Shown here one piece after another: positions 7,695-15,405 of a stretch of DNA of 64,000 bases (its first letter is position 1; every line of letters begins with the position of its first letter). A program made the position numbers and the translations under genes. Where the stretch lies: positions 62,001 through 126,000 of the forward strand of contig NZ_SGXE01000002.1 in assembly GCF_004216895.1 (NCBI RefSeq). The letters are read 5' to 3'. Source of the stretch: Aquimarina brevivitae (lineage in GTDB: Bacteria; Bacteroidota; Bacteroidia; Flavobacteriales; Flavobacteriaceae). The notes under the pieces are model-generated. The model saw only the letters and a program-made list of their open reading frames with translations. It was not told the DNA's origin and made no database searches.

Positions 7695-9656
7695 ATGGAA
7701 TCATCTTTAGATGTGAAGAAAAGTAAAAAAGAAGTACCGGGTAACCCACAATTAGTTACCTCAGAGGAGGAACTTAAAAAATTAGCACAACTAGACCAGA
7801 CAAAATATAACTACACAGTGGAGGATTATTTTGCCAAACCCAAAGCGAGAGGTTTTCAACTCTCGCCAAACGGAAAATTTATATCCTATCGAGAGAAAGA
7901 TGATAATGGTAAGAATCATGTTTTTGTTAAAGAAGTTACTACAGAAAAAGTCACCAGGGTTATAGTTGAAAATGAAGAATTGATCCGTGGATATGGATGG
8001 GTCAACAATGAACGATTGGTTTATGTAATGGATAAAGGTGGAGATGAAAATTATCATTTGTATACCGCTACAATACAAGGGTCGGATAGTAAAGATCTTA
8101 CCCCATATGAAGGAGTACAGGTTAATTTCTTAGAGTTACTGAAGGAAGATAAGGATCATATCATCATATCAATGAATAAAAATAATCCAGAAGTCTTTGA
8201 ACCTTATAAGATCAATGTGATTACAGGTGAGTTGGAGCAGTTATACCAAAATGATGATCCATCCAACCCTATAATGGATTATATTTTTGATAAAGATGGT
8301 AATTTAAGAGGATTTTCTAGGTTGATCAATGGGGTAGATATAGAGCTATATTATACGTTGGATGGGCAAAGTTATGAGGTAATCAAAAAATTAAGCTGGA
8401 AAGATGCCTTCTCTATTCTTAGTTTTAATTATGCGTCTGATAATTCAAATGAAGCTTATGTAGTGTCAAATCTAGAAACGGACCGGTCTAGGATTTATCG
8501 GTATGATCTCAAAGAAGATCAACCGATAGAGATGCTATTTGCTGATGAAAAATATGATGTTGCTGGTTTGTCTTTATCCAGAAAAAGAAATTATGAATTG
8601 GATTACTTTTCGTATCAGGGTGAAAAAAGAAATGTAATTCCGGTTAGTGAATACTATAAAAAGTTACACCAAAAAATTACCACACAATTCCCTAATCAGC
8701 AATACAGCCTAGCTGACAAGACCGACGATGAGGATCTATATTTGATTTTTCTACAGAGCGATAAATGCTATGGTATTTATTATTCTTATGATGTAAAAAA
8801 AGACGAGTTTAAATTATTGTATGATTTAATGCCACATTTACAAGAAGAAGATATGGCGGATATGCGTCCGATACAATTTTTAAGTAGAGATGGGATTGAA
8901 TTACACGGCTATATCACATTACCAAAAATAGCTTTAGAAGGCAATAAAGTGCCACTTATTGTTAATCCTCATGGCGGACCACAGGGGATAAGAGATACCT
9001 GGGGTTTTAATCCCGAAGCGCAACTTTTTGCTAGCCGAGGCTATGCCATGCTTCAGGTTAATTTTAGAATCTCTGGAGGATATGGGAGAAAATTTTTAGA
9101 ATCTGGTTTCAAACAGATTGGTAGAAAAGCAATGGATGATGTAGAAGATGGTATAGCGTACGTTATCAAAGAAGGTTGGATCAATGAAAATTGTGTCGCT
9201 ATCTATGGAGGAAGTCATGGTGGTTATGCTGTACTTAGAGGATTAACCAAAACACCAGACTTATATGCTTGCGGGGTGGATTATGTTGGGGTGTCTAACA
9301 TCTTTACCTTTATGAAAACCATACCACCCTATTGGAAACCTTATTTGAAAATCATCAAAGAAATATGGTATGATGAGGACATTGAAGAAGAAAGAGCCAT
9401 TATGGAAGAGGTTTCTCCGGTCTATCAAATTGATAAGATCAAAAAACCATTGTTTGTAGTCCAAGGGGCAAATGATCCAAGGGTAAATATTGATGAATCC
9501 GATCAGATTGTTGAGGCATTGCGAGCCAAAGGATTTGAAGTGCCTTATATGGTCCGTTATGATGAAGGACACGGATTTGCTAAAGAAGAAAACTCTATTG
9601 CGATGTATAAGGCAATGATGGGTTTCTTTGCTCAACATTTAAAAGGAGATAACTAA
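7695..9656 (+). CDS. Prolyl oligopeptidase-family serine peptidase (S9)
   Basis: A 653-residue S9 peptidase with an N-terminal beta-propeller (about 40-380) and a C-terminal alpha/beta hydrolase domain (about 400-653). The catalytic triad is clear: Ser507 in GGSHGG, Asp594 in GANDPR and His626 in DEGHGF. It resembles the S9C acylaminoacyl-peptidase group. Unlike many flavobacterial homologues it has no signal peptide; the N-terminus (MESSLDVKKSKKEVPG) is polar and charged, so it is probably cytosolic. It sits alone and ends at a strong hairpin shared with htpG. Confidence 0.92.
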   Translation: MESSLDVKKSKKEVPGNPQLVTSEEELKKLAQLDQTKYNYTVEDYFAKPKARGFQLSPNGKFISYREKDDNGKNHVFVKEVTTEKVTRVIVENEELIRGYGWVNNERLVYVMDKGGDENYHLYTATIQGSDSKDLTPYEGVQVNFLELLKEDKDHIIISMNKNNPEVFEPYKINVITGELEQLYQNDDPSNPIMDYIFDKDGNLRGFSRLINGVDIELYYTLDGQSYEVIKKLSWKDAFSILSFNYASDNSNEAYVVSNLETDRSRIYRYDLKEDQPIEMLFADEKYDVAGLSLSRKRNYELDYFSYQGEKRNVIPVSEYYKKLHQKITTQFPNQQYSLADKTDDEDLYLIFLQSDKCYGIYYSYDVKKDEFKLLYDLMPHLQEEDMADMRPIQFLSRDGIELHGYITLPKIALEGNKVPLIVNPHGGPQGIRDTWGFNPEAQLFASRGYAMLQVNFRISGGYGRKFLESGFKQIGRKAMDDVEDGIAYVIKEGWINENCVAIYGGSHGGYAVLRGLTKTPDLYACGVDYVGVSNIFTFMKTIPPYWKPYLKIIKEIWYDEDIEEERAIMEEVSPVYQIDKIKKPLFVVQGANDPRVNIDESDQIVEALRAKGFEVPYMVRYDEGHGFAKEENSIAMYKAMMGFFAQHLKGDN

Positions 9657-9692
9657 ATTAAATTTGAGTTTCAATCTTAAATTAATATAAAC

Positions 9693-9721
9693 AAAGCCCA
9701 ATTCTAACTGAATTGGGCTTT
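9693..9721. terminator. Bidirectional terminator between S9 peptidase and htpG
   Basis: Perfect 12-bp stem AAAGCCCAATTC / GAATTGGGCTTT around a 5-base loop, with T-rich sequence on the plus side. It lies between two convergent genes and can serve both. Confidence 0.9.
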
Positions 9722-9749
9722 TATATCTAATCCTTGGTTAGTTATAATT

Positions 9750-11636
9750 TTACTTAACCATCTCAAAGCTTCTTTTTATAAAGGCCGTAAGTTCTTCTCC
9801 CTTCAATAAATTTTGCGACAGTTTAGCGAGATCCAAAGATTGCTTAATTAAGCGTTCTTTCTTCTTATCGGTTTTGGTTTCAGCGATTTGACCAACTAAT
9901 TCGTGATTTGTATTAACTACCAGGTTGTACATCTCTGGCATGTTACCCATACCGAACATTCCACCACCTCCAGTTTGTTGCATTTCCTTCATACGCCTCA
10001 TAAATTCTGGTTGCGTAATCATAAATGGAGCAGCATTACTATCCATCGCTTCTAATTGTACCGTATATTTTTCTGCAGGAATCACTTTTTCAAGATCTGT
10101 CTTTAACTTTTCTTTTTCTTCATCTGATAGTTTAGAGATTTTTTCTTCATCCTTTTTGATCAAATTATCGACGTGATCCGCATCCACTCGGGTAAAAGTG
10201 ATGTTCTCTTTTGTAGTCTCTAGTTTTTGTATTAAGTGCGATACGATAGGCGAATCTAATAATAGCACTTCATACCCCTTATCTTTTGCAGCACTGATGT
10301 ACGCGTGTTGCTCATCTTTATTAGAGGCATATAGGATAACGGTCTTATTATCTTTATCGGTTTGATTTGCTTTTACCTTTCCAATAAGTTCTTCAAAAGT
10401 GTAGTAGTTATTATCTACAGTAGGATACAAAGCAAATTTATCCGCTTTTTCGAAGAATTTATCTTCCGAAAGCATGCCGTATTCAATAACGATTTTAATA
10501 TCATTCCATTTTTGTTCAAAATCTTCGCGATTGTTTTTGAACATCGCACTCAATTTATCAGCAACCTTTTTGGTGATGTATCTTGATATCTTCTTAACAT
10601 TACCGTCAGCTTGTAAATAAGATCTGGAAACATTCAATGGGATGTCAGGTGAATCGATAACTCCTCTCAGCATCGTTAAAAACTCTGGCACGATACCTTC
10701 GACATTGTCGGTTACAAACACCTGGTTTTGATACAATTGAATTCTATCTTTTTGCAAATTCATATCCTGTCCCAACCTTGGAAAATATAAAATACCCGTT
10801 AGGTTGAATGGATAATCAACATTAAGATGGATATTAAATAGCGGCTCTTCGAACTGCATAGGGTACAATTCCCTATAAAATTCCTTATAATCCTTGTCCT
10901 CCAAATCTGCTGGCTGCTTTGTCCAGGCAGGATTAGGGTTATTGATGATATGATCAACTTCTTTTGTTGGAGCCGGATCCTCTTCTTTAGCATCTTCAGG
11001 CTTTGGTAAGGTCTCTGTTTTGGTACCAAATTTAATAGGTATTGGCATAAACTTATTATACTTTACCAATAGCTCATTGATTTTTGCATCTTCAAGGAAC
11101 TCTTTTTCTTCTTCATTGATATGCAAGATGATTTCTGTACCGCGTTCACTTTTATCGTGCTGCTCCAGGGTGTACTTCGGAGAGCCATCACAGCTCCAGT
11201 GTGCTGCAGGTTCATCTTTATAAGATTTAGTGATAATTTCTACTTTATCTGCTACCATAAAGGCAGAATAGAAACCTAAACCAAAATGTCCAATAATACC
11301 TGCATCCTTAGCAGAATCCTTATATTTTTCTAAGAATTCCTCAGCTCCTGAAAAAGCAACCTCGTTAATATATTTTTCAACCTCTTCGGCGGTCATCCCA
11401 ACTCCCTGGTCAATGATGTGGAGCGTTTTGTTTTCCTTATCAATTTTAACCTCGATTATTGGGTCACCATAGGTTACACTAGCTTCACCGATAGCTGTTA
11501 AATGTTTTAATTTTAAAGTTGCATCGGTAGCATTAGAAATTAATTCTCTTAAGAATATTTCGTGATCAGAGTATAGAAACTTTTTGATTAACGGAAAAAT
11601 GTTTTCTACAGATACATTAATACTTCCTGTTGCCAT
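9750..11636 (-). CDS. htpG: Chaperone HtpG (Hsp90)
   Basis: A 628-residue bacterial Hsp90. The N-terminal GHKL ATPase is recognisable from FLRELISNATDA (Glu and Asn for ATP and Mg), DQGVGMT and GHFGLGFYSAFMVADKV. The middle domain carries the catalytic-loop arginine region (VSRSYLQ), and a Gly/Met-rich segment TGGGGMFGMGNMPEM lies in the C-terminal dimerisation part. Length is normal. Convergent with the S9 peptidase, with a shared terminator; divergent from the TetR gene across 247 bp. Helps maturation of client proteins under stress. Confidence 0.97.
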   Translation of the reverse strand: MATGSINVSVENIFPLIKKFLYSDHEIFLRELISNATDATLKLKHLTAIGEASVTYGDPIIEVKIDKENKTLHIIDQGVGMTAEEVEKYINEVAFSGAEEFLEKYKDSAKDAGIIGHFGLGFYSAFMVADKVEIITKSYKDEPAAHWSCDGSPKYTLEQHDKSERGTEIILHINEEEKEFLEDAKINELLVKYNKFMPIPIKFGTKTETLPKPEDAKEEDPAPTKEVDHIINNPNPAWTKQPADLEDKDYKEFYRELYPMQFEEPLFNIHLNVDYPFNLTGILYFPRLGQDMNLQKDRIQLYQNQVFVTDNVEGIVPEFLTMLRGVIDSPDIPLNVSRSYLQADGNVKKISRYITKKVADKLSAMFKNNREDFEQKWNDIKIVIEYGMLSEDKFFEKADKFALYPTVDNNYYTFEELIGKVKANQTDKDNKTVILYASNKDEQHAYISAAKDKGYEVLLLDSPIVSHLIQKLETTKENITFTRVDADHVDNLIKKDEEKISKLSDEEKEKLKTDLEKVIPAEKYTVQLEAMDSNAAPFMITQPEFMRRMKEMQQTGGGGMFGMGNMPEMYNLVVNTNHELVGQIAETKTDKKKERLIKQSLDLAKLSQNLLKGEELTAFIKRSFEMVK

Positions 11637-11820
11637 ATGATTATTTTTTAAATGTCTACTATTGATTTATAACAATCCCAAGAACTCAAAAAAAATACCA
11701 ATTCCTTGATGCTGACAAACTGGCATTTGGTTTTGACTTTTTTGTATTATAAAAGGAATTAAGTTGCTGAACAGCAATCTATTTGATTTCAAAAAAAATG
11801 AAACAACTTTAACAAATATT

Positions 11821-11852
11821 TTGTTTAAGTTTTTAATTGAAAAGTTAAACAA
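11821..11852. promoter_or_regulatory. 32-bp near-perfect palindrome, likely TetR operator
   Basis: Half-sites TTGTTTAA (11821-11828) and TTAAACAA (11845-11852) flank an inner part that is also almost self-complementary, so 28 of 32 positions match their reverse complement. The centre is AATT. It covers the -33 element of the promoter at 11837-11864 and ends four bases before the -7 element, the right place for repression by the TetR protein encoded next. Confidence 0.75.
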
Positions 11853-11864
11853 TGATTATATTTG
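11837..11864 (+). promoter_or_regulatory. Promoter of the TetR-ABC1 operon
   Basis: TTG (11837-11839), a 17-base spacer and TATATTTG (11857-11864) fit the Bacteroidota housekeeping promoter. Transcription should start a few bases later, just upstream of the ATG at 11884. This supports that start over the longer open frame. Confidence 0.7.
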
Positions 11865-11883
11865 TAATGTAAAGTTGATAAAA

Positions 11884-12549
11884 ATGGCCTCAGCAAAAAA
11901 AACAACAAAAATTGATAAGCAAATAATCATTACCAAGTACATGCAATATGTATTGGATTATGAGCACTATCCTAAATCAGTTTATAAATTTTGTAAGGAC
12001 GTTAAAATAAAGGAAGAAGATTTTTATAAATATTTTGGTAACGTCGATGCATTAATAAGATCCGTTTGGAATGAATTTTTTTCCAATACTCATCAAGTAA
12101 TGCTGGATAACAAAGAATATGAAAATTTTAGCAGTCGCGAAAAGATGTTAACCTTCTTTTATACCTTTTTTGAATTACTTAAAATGAATCGGAGTTTCGT
12201 ATTGTTTGATTTAGATACTGACAATGATTCTTTAAAGAAAATGAAAAAATTAAGCGGCTTACGTAAGCAAGTAAGAGAATTTGCGGCTAAGCTAATTGAA
12301 GATGACAATGAGGAGAAGCAATACAAGCTTACACAACGGCCGGTAACCTTGTTTGCTGAAGGAGCCTGGATTCAATTGGTTTTTTTATTGAAATTTTGGA
12401 TTGACGATGACTCGGCTGACTTTGAAAAAACGGATATGGCTATTGAGAAATCTGTGAATACAATTTTTGACGTATTTGACAATACGCCTTTAGATAGTAT
12501 TATTGATTTTAGTAAATTTTTATGGAAGGAAAAATCCTTCTGGAATTAA
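11884..12549 (+). CDS. TetR-family regulator
   Basis: A 221-residue protein from the ATG at 11884; the same frame is open from 11764, but that would place the start upstream of the promoter. The N-terminal region (about 12-60) fits a TetR helix-turn-helix: IITKYMQYVLDYEHYPKS, then FCKDVKIKEEDFYKYFGNVD, with the usual aromatic DNA-contact end. The rest is helical, as in TetR ligand domains, with the WIQLVFLLKFWIDDDS segment typical of the flavobacterial group found beside ABC1 kinases. It is probably autoregulated through the palindrome at 11821-11852. The kinase-like gene follows after 17 bp. Confidence 0.8.
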   Translation: MASAKKTTKIDKQIIITKYMQYVLDYEHYPKSVYKFCKDVKIKEEDFYKYFGNVDALIRSVWNEFFSNTHQVMLDNKEYENFSSREKMLTFFYTFFELLKMNRSFVLFDLDTDNDSLKKMKKLSGLRKQVREFAAKLIEDDNEEKQYKLTQRPVTLFAEGAWIQLVFLLKFWIDDDSADFEKTDMAIEKSVNTIFDVFDNTPLDSIIDFSKFLWKEKSFWN

Positions 12550-12566
12550 AATAGAGAAAGTATATA

Positions 12567-13874
12567 TTGAAAACTTTAGATAAAATACCAACCTCAAAAA
12601 TAGGTCGCACTGCCGAATTAGTGAAGACTGGAGTTAAAGTTGGAGGTAATTATATTAAATATTATAGCAAGAAGGCTATTAATCCTGAAACTACCCGGGA
12701 TCAATTAGACGAAAGTAATGCTACTGATATTTATGATGGTTTAAAAAATTTAAAGGGTAGTGCGCTCAAGGTGGCACAGATGCTTTCAATGGAGAAGAAT
12801 TTATTACCGAATGCTTATGTGGAACGTTTTTCTTTGTCACAATTTAGTGTACCTCCATTGTCAGCACCATTGGTAAGAAAAACATTTAAAAAATATAATG
12901 GGAAATATCCTGAAGAGCTATTTGATGAATTTGCAACACAATCAGTAAACGCGGCTAGTATAGGTCAAGTACACAAAGCCGTTAAAGATGGGAAAAAACT
13001 TGCTGTGAAAATTCAATACCCTGGTGTTGCAGATAGTATAAGTTCAGACCTGGCGATGGTAAAGCCCATCGCCATCAGGATGTTTAACTTAAAAGGTAAG
13101 GATTCAGATAAGTATTTTAAAGAAATAGAATCCAAATTATTGGAGGAGACAGATTATATATTAGAGTTGGAGCAAAGTGAGCAGATAACAAATGCTTGCG
13201 CTTCTATTCCAAATTTAAAATTTCCAAAATACTATAAGGAACTGTCCAGTCAAAAGTTCATTACAATGGACTGGATGGAAGGTAAACATTTAAGTGAATT
13301 TGCAAAATTAAATGAAGACCAAAAAATCGCAGATCAAATAGGACAAACATTGTGGGATTTTTATATGTATCAAATCCATGTGTTAAAAGAAGTCCACGCA
13401 GATCCACATCCTGGAAATTTTTTAGTAGATAAAGACCATAATTTAATTGCTATAGATTTTGGATGTATAAAAAAGATACCAAACGAGTTTTATGAACCAT
13501 ACTTTGAGTTGGCAGTTAGTGAAAATTTGAATGACCCTCTTTTTTTTGCCCGTAAGATGTTTCAGCTTGAAATACTCCGAGAAGATGATTCGGAAGAAGA
13601 AGTCCGCTTTTTCTCGGAGCTATTTCATGAATTACTGAGTTTGTTCACTAAACCCTTTAACAGTGAAACTTTTGATTTTGGTGATGATACATTTTGGAAA
13701 AAAATAACAGAATTGAGTGAAAAATATAGTAAAGATACTGAGCTTAGAAAAATGAATGGTAATAGAGGAAGTAAACACTTTTTATATATGAATCGTACGT
13801 TTTTTGGCTTATATAATTTGTTACACGATCTTAAAGCTAAGGTAGTCGTAAGAAATTTTGAAAGATTCCTTTAG
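12567..13874 (+). CDS. ABC1/AarF (UbiB-like) atypical kinase
   Basis: A 435-residue protein-kinase-like protein of the ABC1/ADCK/UbiB family, linked elsewhere to quinone biosynthesis and lipid handling. Visible motifs are the family N-terminal signature KVAQMLS (the common KxGQ here as KxAQ), the ATP-lysine strand LAVKIQYPG, the catalytic loop HADPHPGNFLV and the metal-binding IAIDFGC. The start is TTG at 12567: an in-frame TAG lies at 12552, and the next in-frame Met is well inside the conserved domain. It forms an operon with the TetR gene. Confidence 0.87.
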   Translation: MKTLDKIPTSKIGRTAELVKTGVKVGGNYIKYYSKKAINPETTRDQLDESNATDIYDGLKNLKGSALKVAQMLSMEKNLLPNAYVERFSLSQFSVPPLSAPLVRKTFKKYNGKYPEELFDEFATQSVNAASIGQVHKAVKDGKKLAVKIQYPGVADSISSDLAMVKPIAIRMFNLKGKDSDKYFKEIESKLLEETDYILELEQSEQITNACASIPNLKFPKYYKELSSQKFITMDWMEGKHLSEFAKLNEDQKIADQIGQTLWDFYMYQIHVLKEVHADPHPGNFLVDKDHNLIAIDFGCIKKIPNEFYEPYFELAVSENLNDPLFFARKMFQLEILREDDSEEEVRFFSELFHELLSLFTKPFNSETFDFGDDTFWKKITELSEKYSKDTELRKMNGNRGSKHFLYMNRTFFGLYNLLHDLKAKVVVRNFERFL

Positions 13875-13923
13875 TCAGTCGACCTGACTGACTTGGTTTG
13901 TTTATTTATTGGTTAGGTTGTTT

Positions 13924-13960
13924 GAAAAGCACGCTGTGGTTGGCGTGCTTTTCGCTTTTT
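13924..13960 (+). terminator. Terminator of the TetR-ABC1 operon
   Basis: An 11-bp stem GAAAAGCACGC / GCGTGCTTTTC with an 8-base loop is followed by CGCTTTTTT. A second, shorter hairpin (AGTCAGTC / GACTGACT, 13873-13893) begins at the kinase stop codon. Confidence 0.8.
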
Positions 13961-14049
13961 TAACACTTGATCGAATTTCTTCAAAAAAACTACTATGCGT
14001 GCATACAATATCACAACTGTTTCTTTTATCAAAAAGATCAGAATACATA

Positions 14050-14099
14050 TATTGTGCGGCAGTTTTCGTGTTAACCATTCTGGTAGAGAACGCACAATA
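14050..14099 (+). promoter_or_regulatory. Long leader inverted repeat before the KAS III gene
   Basis: TATTGTGCG (14050-14058) pairs with CGCACAATA (14091-14099), enclosing a smaller ACCA/TGGT hairpin, 21 bases before the ATG. It could be an RNA leader structure or a protein-binding site. No known riboswitch class is recognised. Confidence 0.4.
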
Positions 14100-14120
14100 C
14101 ACATTCAATACAATTAAACT

Positions 14121-15128
14121 ATGTATACTTCAAAAATAGCAGGTTTAGGTTACTATGTTCCTGAAAATTTAGTTACCAATGACGATCTATCTAAAATAAT
14201 GGAAACCAATGATGCTTGGATACAAGAACGTACAGGTATAAAAGAAAGACGTCATATTAAAAAAGGAGATGGTAACAGTACCGCTGTTATGGGCGTTAAA
14301 GCCTCTAAAATTGCTTTAGAGCGAGCGGGTATAGACGCCAATGATATTGATTTAATCATTTTTGCAACCTTGAGTCCGGATATGTATTTTCCTGGAGGCG
14401 GGGTCCAAGTACAAGAGATGCTGGGCGTGGATACAATACCTGCATTAGATGTTAGAAATCAGTGTAGTGGTTTTATTTATGCAATATCCGTCGCTGATCA
14501 ATTTATTAAAACCGGGATGTATAAAAATGTACTGGTGATTGGTAGTGAAAATCACAGTGGTGGATTGGACATGACCACACGTGGTAGAGCGGTTTCAGTA
14601 ATATTCGGAGATGGTGCAGGTGCTGCGGTAGTAACCCGAAGTGATAAAGAAGGTACGGGTATTCTGTCAACACATTTACATAGTGAAGGTAAACACGCCG
14701 AGGAACTTGTATTGATGGGGCCAAGTACTGAACATTGGGTGCCAGAAATCATTGCAGAAAACCCACAAGAAGACATTCCTTACTATCCACATATGAACGG
14801 ACAGTTTGTTTTTAAAAATGCTGTAGTCCGTTTTGCAGAAGTAATAAATGAGGGTTTAACAGCTAATGAGCTAACTCCAGCTGATATTAATATGCTGATT
14901 CCACATCAGGCGAATCTTCGGATTAGTCAATATGTGCAAAAAACCTTTAAGTTAACAGATGATCAAGTGTATAATAATATTCAACGCTATGGAAATACAA
15001 CGGCTGCATCCATTCCTATTGCATTAACCGAAGCGTGGGAACAAGGTAAAATTAAAGAAGGCGATTTAGTTGTCCTAGCAGCTTTTGGTAGTGGATTTAC
15101 CTGGGGTAGTGCAATCATTAGATGGTAA
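14121..15128 (+). CDS. fabH: Beta-ketoacyl-ACP synthase III-like enzyme
   Basis: A 335-residue thiolase-fold condensing enzyme of the KAS III type, which starts fatty-acid chains by condensing an acyl-CoA with malonyl-ACP. The Cys-His-Asn triad is visible: Cys115 in RNQCSGF, His262 in IPHQAN and Asn292 in GNTTAASIP. The C-terminal glycine loop FGSGFTWGSAII is normal. It stands alone rather than beside rpmF/plsX, so it may be a second KAS III paralogue with its own substrate. Flanked by terminators on both sides, and preceded by a structured leader. Confidence 0.92.
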   Translation: MYTSKIAGLGYYVPENLVTNDDLSKIMETNDAWIQERTGIKERRHIKKGDGNSTAVMGVKASKIALERAGIDANDIDLIIFATLSPDMYFPGGGVQVQEMLGVDTIPALDVRNQCSGFIYAISVADQFIKTGMYKNVLVIGSENHSGGLDMTTRGRAVSVIFGDGAGAAVVTRSDKEGTGILSTHLHSEGKHAEELVLMGPSTEHWVPEIIAENPQEDIPYYPHMNGQFVFKNAVVRFAEVINEGLTANELTPADINMLIPHQANLRISQYVQKTFKLTDDQVYNNIQRYGNTTAASIPIALTEAWEQGKIKEGDLVVLAAFGSGFTWGSAIIRW

Positions 15129-15159
15129 TTGAGTATGCCACACTAAAGTAACAAACATA

Positions 15160-15191
15160 AAAAAACGCGAGGGTCAAATCTCGCGTTTTTT
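15160..15191 (+). terminator. Terminator of the KAS III gene
   Basis: A 12-bp stem of AAAAAACGCGAG type with CTCGCGTTTTTT, loop 8, ending in a T run; 31 bases after the stop. Confidence 0.9.
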
Positions 15192-15405
15192 ATATCAGGT
15201 TTTTGGCTACTCTTTTTTTAAAGGCTAATTCAAATAAATTATAACCGTCACTATAGTATTAAACGTTATAAATCTTTAAGTGTTACAAAAACCGTCAATT
15301 TTTTGGAATAATTTAACTTTTGGATTTCACTCCTTAACTCTACATTAATATACCACATAATCAAATAATTACATAGAAGATTAACAAATGAAATTAAAAA
15401 ATTAA

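Noticed and set aside
11709-11750. Sigma-54-type promoter between htpG and the TetR gene
   Set aside because: TGGCATTTGGTTTTGAC has the -24 word, but the -12 element is one base off and it points toward the TetR gene, which already has a good housekeeping promoter.
11764-11883. Longer TetR start at 11764
   Set aside because: It would place the start codon upstream of the promoter and operator; the ATG at 11884 fits the TetR family start.
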